Of a stretch of DNA of 64,000 bases, positions 51,198-59,960 are shown one piece after another. The translations under genes were made by a program, and so were the position numbers. This stretch comes from an uncultured Oscillospiraceae bacterium (GTDB lineage Bacteria; Bacillota; Clostridia; Oscillospirales; Oscillospiraceae), in contig CAKTNN010000002.1 of the NCBI GenBank assembly GCA_934589065.1, positions 1-64,000 on the forward strand, in the 5' to 3' direction. The notes under the pieces were generated by a model. That model worked only from the letters and a program-made list of their open reading frames with translations. It was not told where the DNA came from and did not search any database. The first letter of the stretch is position 1, and every line of letters starts with the position of its first letter.

Positions 51198-52520
51198 TCA
51201 CAGCCGCCAATAGCGCAGGCCGGACTGCTTCAGCTCCTCCACGGAGTACAGGCCCTTCACGTCAATCAGCACCTGCTCCGACCGCGGACACCGGCGGTAG
51301 AGCTTCTCCACGCCGCCAAGGCCCAAATCCCGGAACTGCCGGTGGGCCACCGCCACGATGACGCAATCGGCGTCCTGCACCTCTTCCAGGGCCGTGAGGG
51401 TCACGCCGTACTCCCGCTCTGCCTCCCGGCTGTTGGCCCAGGGGTCAACCACCGTGGGGTGGATGCCGTACTCGTTCAGCCGCCGGATGACATCGCTCAC
51501 CTTGCTGTTGCGGGTGTCCGGGCAGTTCTCCTTGAAGGTCAGGCCCAGGATCACGACCCTGCTCTTCTTCGGTGCCTGGCCCGCCTCGATCATTTTGCGC
51601 ACGGCGGCATCAGCGACATAAGCGCCCATGCTGTCGTTGACGATGCGCCCATTCAGGATGATCTGGCTGTGGTAGCCCAGCTTTTCCGCCTGGTAGGTGA
51701 AATAGTAGGGGTCAACGCCGATGCAGTGCCCGCCCACCAGGCCGGGGCGGAAGCCCAGGGCATTCCACTTGGTGTTCATGCCGTCCACCACCTCGTTGGT
51801 GTCGATGTCCATGCGGTCGAAGACCATGGCGAGCTCATTCATAAAGGCGATGTTCACATCCCGCTGGCTGTTTTCCACCACCTTCACCGCCTCGGCGGTG
51901 CGGAGGTTGGAGACGGGATAGGTTCCCACCTCAATCACCAGGTTGTAGACGTTTTGAATTTCCTTCAGGCTTTCTGCATCGATTCCGGATACAATTTTGC
52001 AGATATTCTCCAATCGGTGCACCTTGTCCCCGGGGTTGATGCGCTCCGGGCTGTAGCCCACTTTAAAATCCACGCCGCATTTTAGGCCGGATTTCCGCTC
52101 CAGAATGGGCACGCAGATATCCTCCGTACAGCCGGGATACACCGTAGATTCGTAAACCACAATGCTGCCCTTGGTCAGATTGCGCCCCACAATCTCCGAT
52201 GCCCCGATAACGGGGGACAAATCCGGAGTGTGGTCGGTGTTCACAGGGGTAGGAACCGCCACGATGATGAATTTTGCCTGCCGGAGCATAGCCTCCTCCG
52301 CCGTAAAAACAACGGAGGACTGCCGGATGGCCTCATCGCCCACCTCCTTGGTGGGATCCACCCCGGACCGGTACAGGGCAATCTTCTCCCGGTTCAGGTC
52401 AAACCCAATCACATCCAGCCCCTTCCTCGCAAAGGCCACCGCAATGGGCATCCCCACGTACCCCAGCCCCACCAGAGCCAGCTTTTCCTTCTTCTGCACT
52501 AGCTTTTCGTACAATGACAT
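51198..52520 (-). CDS. UDP-sugar 6-dehydrogenase (UDP-GalNAc/ManNAc type)
   Basis: A 440-residue nucleotide-sugar dehydrogenase that oxidises C6 of a UDP-sugar to the uronic acid used in surface polysaccharide. NAD motif GLGYVGMPIA, catalytic cysteine GGHCIGVDPYYF near residue 255, and the C-terminal domain VVILGLTFKENCPDTRNSKV. Similarity by eye is to TviB/WbpO-type enzymes acting on UDP-GlcNAc or UDP-GalNAc. Base composition is GC-rich like the backbone, unlike the genes upstream. AGGAGG precedes the start; last gene of the cluster. Confidence 0.9.
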   Translation of the reverse strand: MSLYEKLVQKKEKLALVGLGYVGMPIAVAFARKGLDVIGFDLNREKIALYRSGVDPTKEVGDEAIRQSSVVFTAEEAMLRQAKFIIVAVPTPVNTDHTPDLSPVIGASEIVGRNLTKGSIVVYESTVYPGCTEDICVPILERKSGLKCGVDFKVGYSPERINPGDKVHRLENICKIVSGIDAESLKEIQNVYNLVIEVGTYPVSNLRTAEAVKVVENSQRDVNIAFMNELAMVFDRMDIDTNEVVDGMNTKWNALGFRPGLVGGHCIGVDPYYFTYQAEKLGYHSQIILNGRIVNDSMGAYVADAAVRKMIEAGQAPKKSRVVILGLTFKENCPDTRNSKVSDVIRRLNEYGIHPTVVDPWANSREAEREYGVTLTALEEVQDADCVIVAVAHRQFRDLGLGGVEKLYRRCPRSEQVLIDVKGLYSVEELKQSGLRYWRL

Positions 52521-52557
52521 AACAGTACCTCCTATGTGATTGGGAAATGATGGGTAT

Positions 52558-52601
52558 ATTATAAATCACCCCGTGAGAATTCGCAAGGGATTCTCACGGG
52601 G
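52558..52601 (-). promoter_or_regulatory. Promoter of the UDP-sugar dehydrogenase gene inside a hairpin
   Basis: Minus-strand TTGCGA, 17 bases, TATAAT (-10 at 52558-52563, -35 at 52581-52586). A 12-bp inverted repeat CCCCGTGAGAAT/ATTCTCACGGGG (52569-52580, 52590-52601) overlaps the spacer and flanks the -35, so it may be an operator or a read-through terminator between the two parts of the cluster. Confidence 0.55.
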
Positions 52602-52655
52602 AATTATTGACGAAGTAATTAGTTGCGTGCTTTTCCTGTCCCTATATATTCCTTT

Positions 52656-53579
52656 TTATGTTCTTTTTAATAAAATACGCACTCTCTTCTTCAGCAAGTA
52701 ATACAACGGCTGCTTCGTCAATCGAAGCTCTTTCCACACCTTTTCCTTGGGAGGAATGCTAAACGTTTTGCTGATTCTCCGGTATAGTTTAAGCATGCCT
52801 ACTTCTTTCTCATCCGGAACGTGCAAAATTAGTACCGGGTTATACTTATAACATGTAGAAACCAGCCTGAAATCTGTTCCAGTCCAGAAACGATAAACAT
52901 ACGCCCCCGCATTTTTTATCTTTGTTCGCATTCTATCAGCTACTAGCGACAGGACAAACTCGTCCCCCTTAGTAGTTATAGTTTTTCTTTCAGCCATTTC
53001 ATTATAAACTCGCAGACATTCCCTGGCAAATTCTTTTGCATTTGGAGTCGATGCCGCAAAAAATTCGCCGCCATAATGGGTTATATATTTTCTCTCCCCA
53101 GTAAACTGTTCTATCTCCTCAATCAGTATCTGATAGTCACGAGTTCTTAATCCATGATTAATGTCGTATAGCATAATATTATTCTTACATTCTTCCCATA
53201 TCGGATCTAAGCATCCCTGGACAAACACATCCGTATCCATGTAGCATATAGCATCGTAGTCAGTTTCAGCCAGATAGCTCATAACACACAGCTTATAGAA
53301 AGCCAAAGACCACAGATAATTTTGGGGGAAAACAAAAAGATCATACGCAATATTCAATACAATAATCTCGTATTGACGTAACATTTTTTTAAATAAATCT
53401 GGCAAATCAAATTCGCTTAAATTTGTGGCAAAAGCGACGTCACAATTGGGGTTATTCTTTTTTGCAGAAAGGAGCGCAACAAGCGCATTCTTCAAATATA
53501 CACTATCGCCTCCGCTGAGATTTACACCTGAATTATATTCTCGTTTGTATGCAAACGGGATGCAAATTAAGCACTTCAT
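52656..53579 (-). CDS. GT-A glycosyltransferase (GT8-like)
   Basis: A 307-residue protein likely to be a retaining GT-A glycosyltransferase. The metal-binding DxD is in CYMDTDVFVQG near residue 115, with GGEFFAAS and later HYGG elements; the basic C-terminus ends in KKRVRILLKR. The closest impression is of family 8-like or capsular galactosyltransferase proteins, but the family is not certain. AT-rich; start with GGGAGAG. Sugar donor unknown. Confidence 0.72.
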   Translation of the reverse strand: MKCLICIPFAYKREYNSGVNLSGGDSVYLKNALVALLSAKKNNPNCDVAFATNLSEFDLPDLFKKMLRQYEIIVLNIAYDLFVFPQNYLWSLAFYKLCVMSYLAETDYDAICYMDTDVFVQGCLDPIWEECKNNIMLYDINHGLRTRDYQILIEEIEQFTGERKYITHYGGEFFAASTPNAKEFARECLRVYNEMAERKTITTKGDEFVLSLVADRMRTKIKNAGAYVYRFWTGTDFRLVSTCYKYNPVLILHVPDEKEVGMLKLYRRISKTFSIPPKEKVWKELRLTKQPLYYLLKKRVRILLKRT

Positions 53580-53680
53580 TTTGTACTCTCCCTTACGAAA
53601 TTATTTAAATAGCATTTCATCTTGTTGAACTCCCTTTATTTTCATAACGCAAACCTCTCTAAATAATTAGTTTCATTCCC

Positions 53681-53709
53681 TTGCCGAAAACGATTATTTG
53701 ATATATAGT
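53681..53709 (+). promoter_or_regulatory. Promoter of the 35-codon gene
   Basis: TTGCCG, 17 bases, TATAGT on the plus strand, opposite in direction to the whole surrounding cluster, with about 50 bases to the ATG at 53764. Confidence 0.55.
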
Positions 53710-53763
53710 ACATAAGTTCGGCATATCACAAAGATCCTATCAAATAATAAAGGAGGACCCACT

Positions 53764-53871
53764 ATGTTTCCAACTGTGTCTACATCTTTTTTGGTGCAAC
53801 TCCAAACCGTAAGCATCTTCTTTGAGGTTCTCCTTATATTACTTTCCCTACATGATGAATTGAACAACTGA
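53764..53871 (+). CDS. 35-residue hydrophobic peptide, toxin-like gene layout
   Basis: A 35-residue ORF (MFPTVSTSFLVQLQ...) with a very strong AAAGGAGG site, its own promoter and its own terminator. One hydrophobic stretch (about residues 9-28) and an acidic end (HDELNN); no basic residues. It lies on the plus strand in a 350-base gap between two minus-strand capsule genes. Small membrane peptides in such isolated units are often type I toxins, but no antitoxin RNA is proven and I recognise no family. Confidence 0.62.
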   Translation: MFPTVSTSFLVQLQTVSIFFEVLLILLSLHDELNN

Positions 53872-53879
53872 TCTTTATT

Positions 53880-53915
53880 GCAGAGCGGCTCTCTTTAGGG
53901 TTGCTTTGCTTTTTT
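53880..53915 (+). terminator. Terminator of the 35-codon gene
   Basis: GCAGAGC (53880-53886) with GCTTTGC (53903-53909, one G-T pair) and then TTTTTT on the plus strand. Confidence 0.72.
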
Positions 53916-53931
53916 GGAATACCGCAGCCAA

Positions 53932-55215
53932 CTAAAAAACATCTTTCAACAGGACCGCGTCAATCATCAGCTTGACATTCGGTCTAAGTTCTTTGAATAT
54001 CAATGGGAAGACACAAACCGAAGATATCTGAGTGAATAAAGAAGCCAATGCCGCACCTGACGGGCCCCATAACGGAATAAAGAAGCAATTCAGTATTACA
54101 TTTGTCAACGCCGATAGAAAATATAGATATTTCAAATATTTTTGGTGGTTATAGCACATGATCCATGCATCTCGCGCAGCACCTAAGTAAGAAAAGCAAA
54201 CATACCAGACAGTTATCCTCAACGGTGCAATTGATGAGGAATAGCTTTCCCCATAGAAAACGCGAATAAAGAATGGCGCAATCAAGAATAATATCGTTGA
54301 CGCAATAAAAGAAACATAGCATACAATCGCATACAGTCTTTTATTCTGTCGCAAAAATTTTTCTCTATCTGTATTAAAGTATTCCATAATTGACGGGTTC
54401 ATAGATTCAATAATTGCAGACAGTATAAAGCCCCACATTGTGCTGCATGTCACAGCTAAGGAATAAAAACCGACGGCAGATTCTCCCATCAGTTGTTTTA
54501 GCATTAGTTTATCAGTAGATGCGTAAATGGAAACCATAAGTCCAGAAAGGATGTAGCTTTTACTACTTGATAACAACTCTTTTCCTTTCTTCACGGAAAA
54601 AGACAACTTCGCGCCATCGCATTTACAGTAAAAACTAAACAGACTAATCGCAAGCACGAAATAATCAATAGCAGGTACTACAGCAAACCAATAAATATCT
54701 TTATGACCAGCTAAGATGTAAACTTTGAAAGCTGATGAACTTATAAAAGCAATCAACGATGCAATTGCATCATATTTTGACATCAATTTTGATTGAAACC
54801 ATTGACGGAAAGTATCAAATGACTGAAATACAATGCTTGCCGAATATAGCACTACAACCACTATTGTCACAAAATCATTTCTATCAACTATTGATGTAAT
54901 CAGGGCAATTAGGCTTAACGACATCAGCGATGAAACCAATCTGAACACAATTGCGCTTCCAATCGTTTCGCCTGTCTCTCTTGGGTGATCAATAATACTT
55001 TTCAGAACAGGCCCTGGAAATCCAAGTGTACATAGTGCGTAAAATATCGTTACATAGGCTGAAGCATATCCAATGATCCCGTAATTAGATGGTCCAAGGT
55101 ATCTAGCAGTAATTAAACCAACCACAAAAGAAAGGGCCATGTGAATTATTTTGCTACAAATTATCCACCCAGCGTTTTTCCCAATTTTCCCTGTCAAAAT
55201 CTCTTTCAAATTCAT
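53932..55215 (-). CDS. Polysaccharide flippase (Wzx-like, MOP superfamily)
   Basis: A 427-residue integral membrane protein with about 12-14 hydrophobic helices, starting MNLKEILTGKIGKNAGWI, with ARYLGPSNYGIIGYA near residue 38, a hallmark of Wzx/oligosaccharide flippases that move lipid-linked repeat units across the membrane. I took the second ATG (55215), 7 bases after AAGG, over the first (55221). AT-rich. Lies between two glycosyltransferases. Confidence 0.88.
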   Translation of the reverse strand: MNLKEILTGKIGKNAGWIICSKIIHMALSFVVGLITARYLGPSNYGIIGYASAYVTIFYALCTLGFPGPVLKSIIDHPRETGETIGSAIVFRLVSSLMSLSLIALITSIVDRNDFVTIVVVVLYSASIVFQSFDTFRQWFQSKLMSKYDAIASLIAFISSSAFKVYILAGHKDIYWFAVVPAIDYFVLAISLFSFYCKCDGAKLSFSVKKGKELLSSSKSYILSGLMVSIYASTDKLMLKQLMGESAVGFYSLAVTCSTMWGFILSAIIESMNPSIMEYFNTDREKFLRQNKRLYAIVCYVSFIASTILFLIAPFFIRVFYGESYSSSIAPLRITVWYVCFSYLGAARDAWIMCYNHQKYLKYLYFLSALTNVILNCFFIPLWGPSGAALASLFTQISSVCVFPLIFKELRPNVKLMIDAVLLKDVF

Positions 55216-55234
55216 ATGCATACCTTAAATGCCC

Positions 55235-56197
55235 CTATATCAAGTGGCTGATTAATTGTTTTATTTGGATTTCTTTTTTGTATAGTGGATATAAACCGTG
55301 CACAATAATCGAAAATATCCTATCGTCACTTTTTTTACCTGAAATATAATACTTTTTGCAAGCCTGGATAGTCTCTATAAGTTTTTGCTCAATGTCCAGA
55401 TATTCTCCATTAGTCCTGCTTGCAAGAATGGCAAGCAAATTTAAATTTGCTTTTATTATCATATTCTTTGCCAAATCAAGCAAATGAGGAAACTGTTCTT
55501 GGACAATTGCATATTTCTTTTCGGCAACTCTTAAAATGTCAAAATACTTTTCAGAAAAAGTCGATCTTGACGCACTTCCGGGCACCTGAGTATATTTGTA
55601 GATTTCCTTATCAGTACAGACACATACTGGTTTTTTACACATAATTTGAAAGACAAAAAAACTGTCCTCATTAATTTTTATATGTGTATTAAATTGGGTT
55701 TCTCCTATCATTTCATGGCGATATAGTTTTCCCCAGGCTGCATATGTGTACGGATTATCCATTAAAGAGTTTTGGAGCCCTTCCTCATCTTTCCATATTT
55801 CAGTCCCCGATTGAGTTCCCCATTTCTCTCCACAGGTTGTTCCCATTGCAACATCAGCTTTATTCTTAATGAGGCTACAGACTAGTGTTTCGAGACTATA
55901 GGAAGGTAGTATATCATCCGCATCAAGGAATGTAATATACTCCCCACTTGCTGCCTCGATTCCTCTATTTCGCGCCGCCGAAACTCCTGCATTCGCTTGA
56001 TGAAATACTTTAATTCTTGAATTTCTATTAGAAAACTTGTCACAGATTTCTTTGGATTTATCAAGACTGCCATCATCAATAAGAATAAGCTCCCAATGAG
56101 AATATGTCTGATTCAGCACCGAATTAATACTTTTTTCCAAGTATTTCTCTGCATTATAAACGGGAACAATAACACTTATCAGTCCGTAATCGTCCAC
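55235..56197 (-). CDS. GT2 glycosyltransferase
   Basis: A 320-residue GT-A inverting glycosyltransferase. It shows VIVPVYNAEKYLEKSI, ELILIDDGSLDKS (nucleotide site), AGVSAARNRGIEAASGEY and FLDADDI (DxD), then a variable acceptor domain. The initiator is GTG (56197), behind AGAGG. AT-rich gene of the capsule cluster. Donor and acceptor unknown. Confidence 0.9.
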   Translation of the reverse strand: MDDYGLISVIVPVYNAEKYLEKSINSVLNQTYSHWELILIDDGSLDKSKEICDKFSNRNSRIKVFHQANAGVSAARNRGIEAASGEYITFLDADDILPSYSLETLVCSLIKNKADVAMGTTCGEKWGTQSGTEIWKDEEGLQNSLMDNPYTYAAWGKLYRHEMIGETQFNTHIKINEDSFFVFQIMCKKPVCVCTDKEIYKYTQVPGSASRSTFSEKYFDILRVAEKKYAIVQEQFPHLLDLAKNMIIKANLNLLAILASRTNGEYLDIEQKLIETIQACKKYYISGKKSDDRIFSIIVHGLYPLYKKEIQIKQLISHLI

Positions 56198-56228
56198 TCA
56201 ATATAGTCCTCTCATTTCAAGGTTTGTT

Positions 56229-57404
56229 TTAATACCAATTGTCCTTTAGTATTTTCGCCCTACTGCATGGTCCAGACTCAAACAAATCCGGATACTTTTC
56301 ACCGGAAAGCAGATGCTCTGCGAGCTGAACCAATCGCTCCGCAGCTATCTCCGCATTCCACTCACCTACAATCGTTTCATAGGCCGCTTGCCCCATACGC
56401 TTCTGCTCTGCTGGGTGATCCAGCAGATATTTCACGTGTTCATATAGCTCATCCATATTCCCGGAGTGATAAATCATTCCGTTTTCCCGGTGCTTTATCA
56501 GAAACGGTACCGACCCAATAGCATGGCTGGCAACCACTGCGCACCCGCTATTCATAGATTCATTTAGCACAGCACCCCAGCCTTCACCGAAATCGCTGGT
56601 AAACAAAAAAATATCCGCTTTTTCCATGTGCCCGCGCACCTTTTCCGGCGGCATTGCTCCAAGCATCTCAACGTACTCAGAAAGATGCTTTTCCAGTATA
56701 TTCGCTTTCAGCTCGTCTTCCAAGCTTCCATTGCCAATGATACTCAGTTTGAAGGTATACCCCTTCCGCCTCAGAGCATCCGCAAGATTAACCGCCGTCT
56801 CCGGATGCTTCCAAGCGATTAGTCTTCCTGCCCACAGAATCGAAACACAACCATCCTTCGAGCTCTGTTTCTGAGACATCAAATCATCAAGGTCATAGTG
56901 CTTCGTTTCAGGAAAGTATCCCCATTTAAATGTTTTTCCAAAATAGGCACCATGGATACCGTAATCCAGTGCGGTATACGCACTGGCACAGAGCATATAT
57001 ACCGGTCTATTTCTGTAAAATGTATGATTTACAAACATAGCCAAGCGCTCTTTTGGCAAAAATGCCCTCCACATTCCTGTTTTGTAAAGGCGCTCTGAAT
57101 AGCGAAACATCAACTTATTTTCTTTTAGCCGAATGGACGCATATTTCTTTGGTGCAGCACCGATGATCATTACATCGCTCGCTGCCGCCAGGTTCTCTGC
57201 TTTTCTCTCTGCCTCCTTAGAATCATAGGTACACAGAACAAAAGGATAGGCTTTGCTCAAGTCTGGATATCCCATTTTGAGTCGTTCCTCTGCAATTCTC
57301 TCCGTTTGTACAAAGGTGAAATCAACTCCCGGATGATTGCAGAGAGCACAGCATAGGGGAAGTTGGTGGTGGTTTATGAAGTTGGAAAACAACGTAATCT
57401 TCAC
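56229..57404 (-). CDS. GT4 glycosyltransferase
   Basis: A 391-residue GT-B glycosyltransferase. The N-terminus (MKITLFSNFINHHQLPLC) and the nucleotide-sugar site FTSDFGEGWGAVLNESMNSGC with E-x7-E spacing support GT4; ILWAGRLIAWKHPETA marks the second Rossmann domain. The next gene upstream lies 3 bases away, so they are coupled. Sugar unknown. Confidence 0.88.
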   Translation of the reverse strand: MKITLFSNFINHHQLPLCCALCNHPGVDFTFVQTERIAEERLKMGYPDLSKAYPFVLCTYDSKEAERKAENLAAASDVMIIGAAPKKYASIRLKENKLMFRYSERLYKTGMWRAFLPKERLAMFVNHTFYRNRPVYMLCASAYTALDYGIHGAYFGKTFKWGYFPETKHYDLDDLMSQKQSSKDGCVSILWAGRLIAWKHPETAVNLADALRRKGYTFKLSIIGNGSLEDELKANILEKHLSEYVEMLGAMPPEKVRGHMEKADIFLFTSDFGEGWGAVLNESMNSGCAVVASHAIGSVPFLIKHRENGMIYHSGNMDELYEHVKYLLDHPAEQKRMGQAAYETIVGEWNAEIAAERLVQLAEHLLSGEKYPDLFESGPCSRAKILKDNWY

Positions 57405-57407
57405 TTG

Positions 57408-58613
57408 TTATCGTCTCTCCACGGTTTGATTAAACAAATCTACGTACTCTCTATTTTTTTCTTTGCCATCATATATTGATGCTCTGAGTAAACACGCTTC
57501 TCTACTATACGGATGACACATGCGAATCCGCTCAATTTCACAGATCATTGTCTTAATATCATTGCAAGCAACCACGCTGGCACAGGTTTCATCCAAACTT
57601 TCCGGGCTTCCCCCCGTCAGAAATGTAAGTACCGGCGTTCCGCAAGCAATGGCCTCTATATTTGTGGTCGGAAAATTATCTTCCCTTGTCGGATTCACAA
57701 ACAAATCTGCTGCTGTATAAATCTCAGCCAGTTCCATTTGATTATGCGTCCGATGAACGGAAATGATATTGGATGGCAGCTGCTTATCCACGCTCTCATC
57801 GGTTCCAACCAAAACAATTTGGTACTTAGCAGAGTCAAGCTTTTGGGATAGTTCTACAAAGCAATCCAAGCCCTTTCTAACACCCCATCCAAAAGCAACA
57901 CCCAAAATGAGAAATTTATTCTGCGCAATACCGTACTTTTCCCGGAAATTGCTTGGTGTAGGATGAAACACAGACAAATCTATCCCATTGTGAATTACCT
58001 GGACGGGATAGCTGCTCAAATATGACTGCTTTACAATATCCGACAGCCACTGGGAAGGGGTTACAATGGTCATATCTTTAATGTCAGAAAACCACACTCT
58101 TTTATGTTTCCACATAAAGGCAGAGCAGTCAACCGGAAACTTTGCAGTCAGCTGTGGGCAATGCTTGCAGCCGTTTTTCCACTTCTCGCACTTCGCCATA
58201 GTAAAGTGATAGCACTGCCCAGTCATAGGCCAGCAATCATGAAGTGTCCAAACAACCTTTACATTGCTCTTTTTGAGATAACGAAACAAAACCGGGATAC
58301 AAATGCAGCTATCATGCAAATTATGCAAATGAACCACATCCGGCCCAAACTCATTTAATTTCCGGACAAGCTGCTTCGTTCCAAAATAAGAAAACAGGCC
58401 TTGAAAACCAATCAGACGGTACAGAAGGACATGAAGACCATTTTCCAAAGTCGTTCCAAAATAAAAATGATCTTTATTGGGCGCAGTCTGCTTCTTCCAC
58501 TTCTTAGAAAAGGTTCGCACTTCACAGCTATTTTCTCTTGCACACTGGGCAATTTGCAGCATAATCTTCCCGGTGCTGCCATAATCGACCATATTAATTT
58601 CTGCAAGCTTCAT
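57408..58613 (-). CDS. GT4 glycosyltransferase
   Basis: A 401-residue GT-B enzyme. It begins MKLAEINMVDYGSTGKIML and carries VVWTLHDCWPMTGQCYHF near residue 115 with a cysteine-rich loop (CEKWKNGCKHCP), as seen in WcaC/colanic-type transferases, and VNPTREDNFPTTNIEAIACG at the donor site. AT-rich. Ends 3 bases before the next glycosyltransferase. Confidence 0.88.
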   Translation of the reverse strand: MKLAEINMVDYGSTGKIMLQIAQCARENSCEVRTFSKKWKKQTAPNKDHFYFGTTLENGLHVLLYRLIGFQGLFSYFGTKQLVRKLNEFGPDVVHLHNLHDSCICIPVLFRYLKKSNVKVVWTLHDCWPMTGQCYHFTMAKCEKWKNGCKHCPQLTAKFPVDCSAFMWKHKRVWFSDIKDMTIVTPSQWLSDIVKQSYLSSYPVQVIHNGIDLSVFHPTPSNFREKYGIAQNKFLILGVAFGWGVRKGLDCFVELSQKLDSAKYQIVLVGTDESVDKQLPSNIISVHRTHNQMELAEIYTAADLFVNPTREDNFPTTNIEAIACGTPVLTFLTGGSPESLDETCASVVACNDIKTMICEIERIRMCHPYSREACLLRASIYDGKEKNREYVDLFNQTVERR

Positions 58614-58667
58614 TACAGTCTCCTATTAAAATTTGAAGTTTTCTTCTATCAGAAACAAAGTGATGAG

Positions 58668-59954
58668 TCATAAAGCCGACCGCGCTCCAAGCAATAAAAA
58701 CATTAACAAGAGCCACAGAACATTCCCGCTGGAAACCAATGGATATGCTGAAATGGTCATAAAAATTAATTGTGAAACAACTAAGTAGCAGGAAATGTAT
58801 ATTGGCTGCATAGAATTATAAGCCTTTTTATAAACTGTCCCGCAAAATGTACCGAACACAAACATTCCAAAAATTACTCCCAGCCATCTAAAATCAGCAT
58901 ATAGATGATAAAACGGAGTAATAAATGCGTTTGTGTGCAATTCAGTCCCAATTTGCCGAAAAGTCTGGGTATCCAAAACGATTTCTATTGTTTTCAGGTA
59001 TCGCTCCGGATAATACAAACCAAGCTTATTAAAAACCGGCAAAATTATATTCCACAGCCCGTACAACGCTGCATAACCGTAGGACTCGAAGCCACTTTTA
59101 TCCAGCTCCTGCACATGAAGATCAAAAAACTTGATATCACCGCAAAAATACCGATAGTATTTCACAAGCAATTGGGATTTATCTGCTCCTCGAATCAAGG
59201 TAAGGGCAACAAAAAAAACAGCCATCAAGACAAGAACTCTTCTAATCCACCTTTTAACCTTTGCCGGTAATTGAAATGCAACGCTATTTCCAAAATGCCG
59301 GTAAAAGAAAAAGCAAACCACCAATTCAACGCAGAAATTTGCCAGCGCAAATCGCCCACCGAATGTAAAGGCGATTAAAGCCTCAACTGCCAACACTGCA
59401 GCAAGCTTTACAGCGCCTTTTCGAGCATCTCGAATGAATTCTTCAATCGCATACGCAACAATCGTAATTTCCAATGTCCCCCGGATTAACCCCAACAGCT
59501 CATTTGCAGCCCCGCCATTATAATTATAGCCAGTCAATTCTATGATGCCAAAGGATGCTTCCCGAATCTGTCCCAAGGAAACCCCCTGCTTCATCAGGGT
59601 ATAGGACTGACGAAAGTCAGAAACACAGGACAGAATAATCAACAAGATAAAGAGCCAAAAAATTCTTGAAGTAATCAGTGCAACTCTTTTGTATGTAGTA
59701 ACCAATCCTAACGTATTTCCTATCTTAACATGGGACGCAAACGAGCAGCCAATACAAAAAGCAAATGTCCCCACTAATATAATAAACCATGTTTTTGTGG
59801 ATGTTTGATACATGGTAAATAATTGCATTGCTGCCAAAAGAGAAATTACACTCCATCCATAGCAAAAAATGGTATCTGGGGCAACCCAAGTTTTACGAAT
59901 GCAATGCTGGAAAATAGCGTATATAAAAAGGATGGACGCAACAATATAGCCCAA
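58668..59954 (-). CDS. Wzy-like polysaccharide polymerase
   Basis: A 428-residue membrane protein with about 11 hydrophobic helices and a large hydrophilic loop (about residues 250-330, with YGYAALYGLWN). This topology and its place in the cluster fit an O-antigen/capsule repeat-unit polymerase, which rarely shows conserved sequence. There is no other polymerase candidate in the cluster. AT-rich; ends 54 bases before the next gene. Confidence 0.78.
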   Translation of the reverse strand: MGYIVASILFIYAIFQHCIRKTWVAPDTIFCYGWSVISLLAAMQLFTMYQTSTKTWFIILVGTFAFCIGCSFASHVKIGNTLGLVTTYKRVALITSRIFWLFILLIILSCVSDFRQSYTLMKQGVSLGQIREASFGIIELTGYNYNGGAANELLGLIRGTLEITIVAYAIEEFIRDARKGAVKLAAVLAVEALIAFTFGGRFALANFCVELVVCFFFYRHFGNSVAFQLPAKVKRWIRRVLVLMAVFFVALTLIRGADKSQLLVKYYRYFCGDIKFFDLHVQELDKSGFESYGYAALYGLWNIILPVFNKLGLYYPERYLKTIEIVLDTQTFRQIGTELHTNAFITPFYHLYADFRWLGVIFGMFVFGTFCGTVYKKAYNSMQPIYISCYLVVSQLIFMTISAYPLVSSGNVLWLLLMFLLLGARSAL

Positions 59955-59960
59955 TATAAT

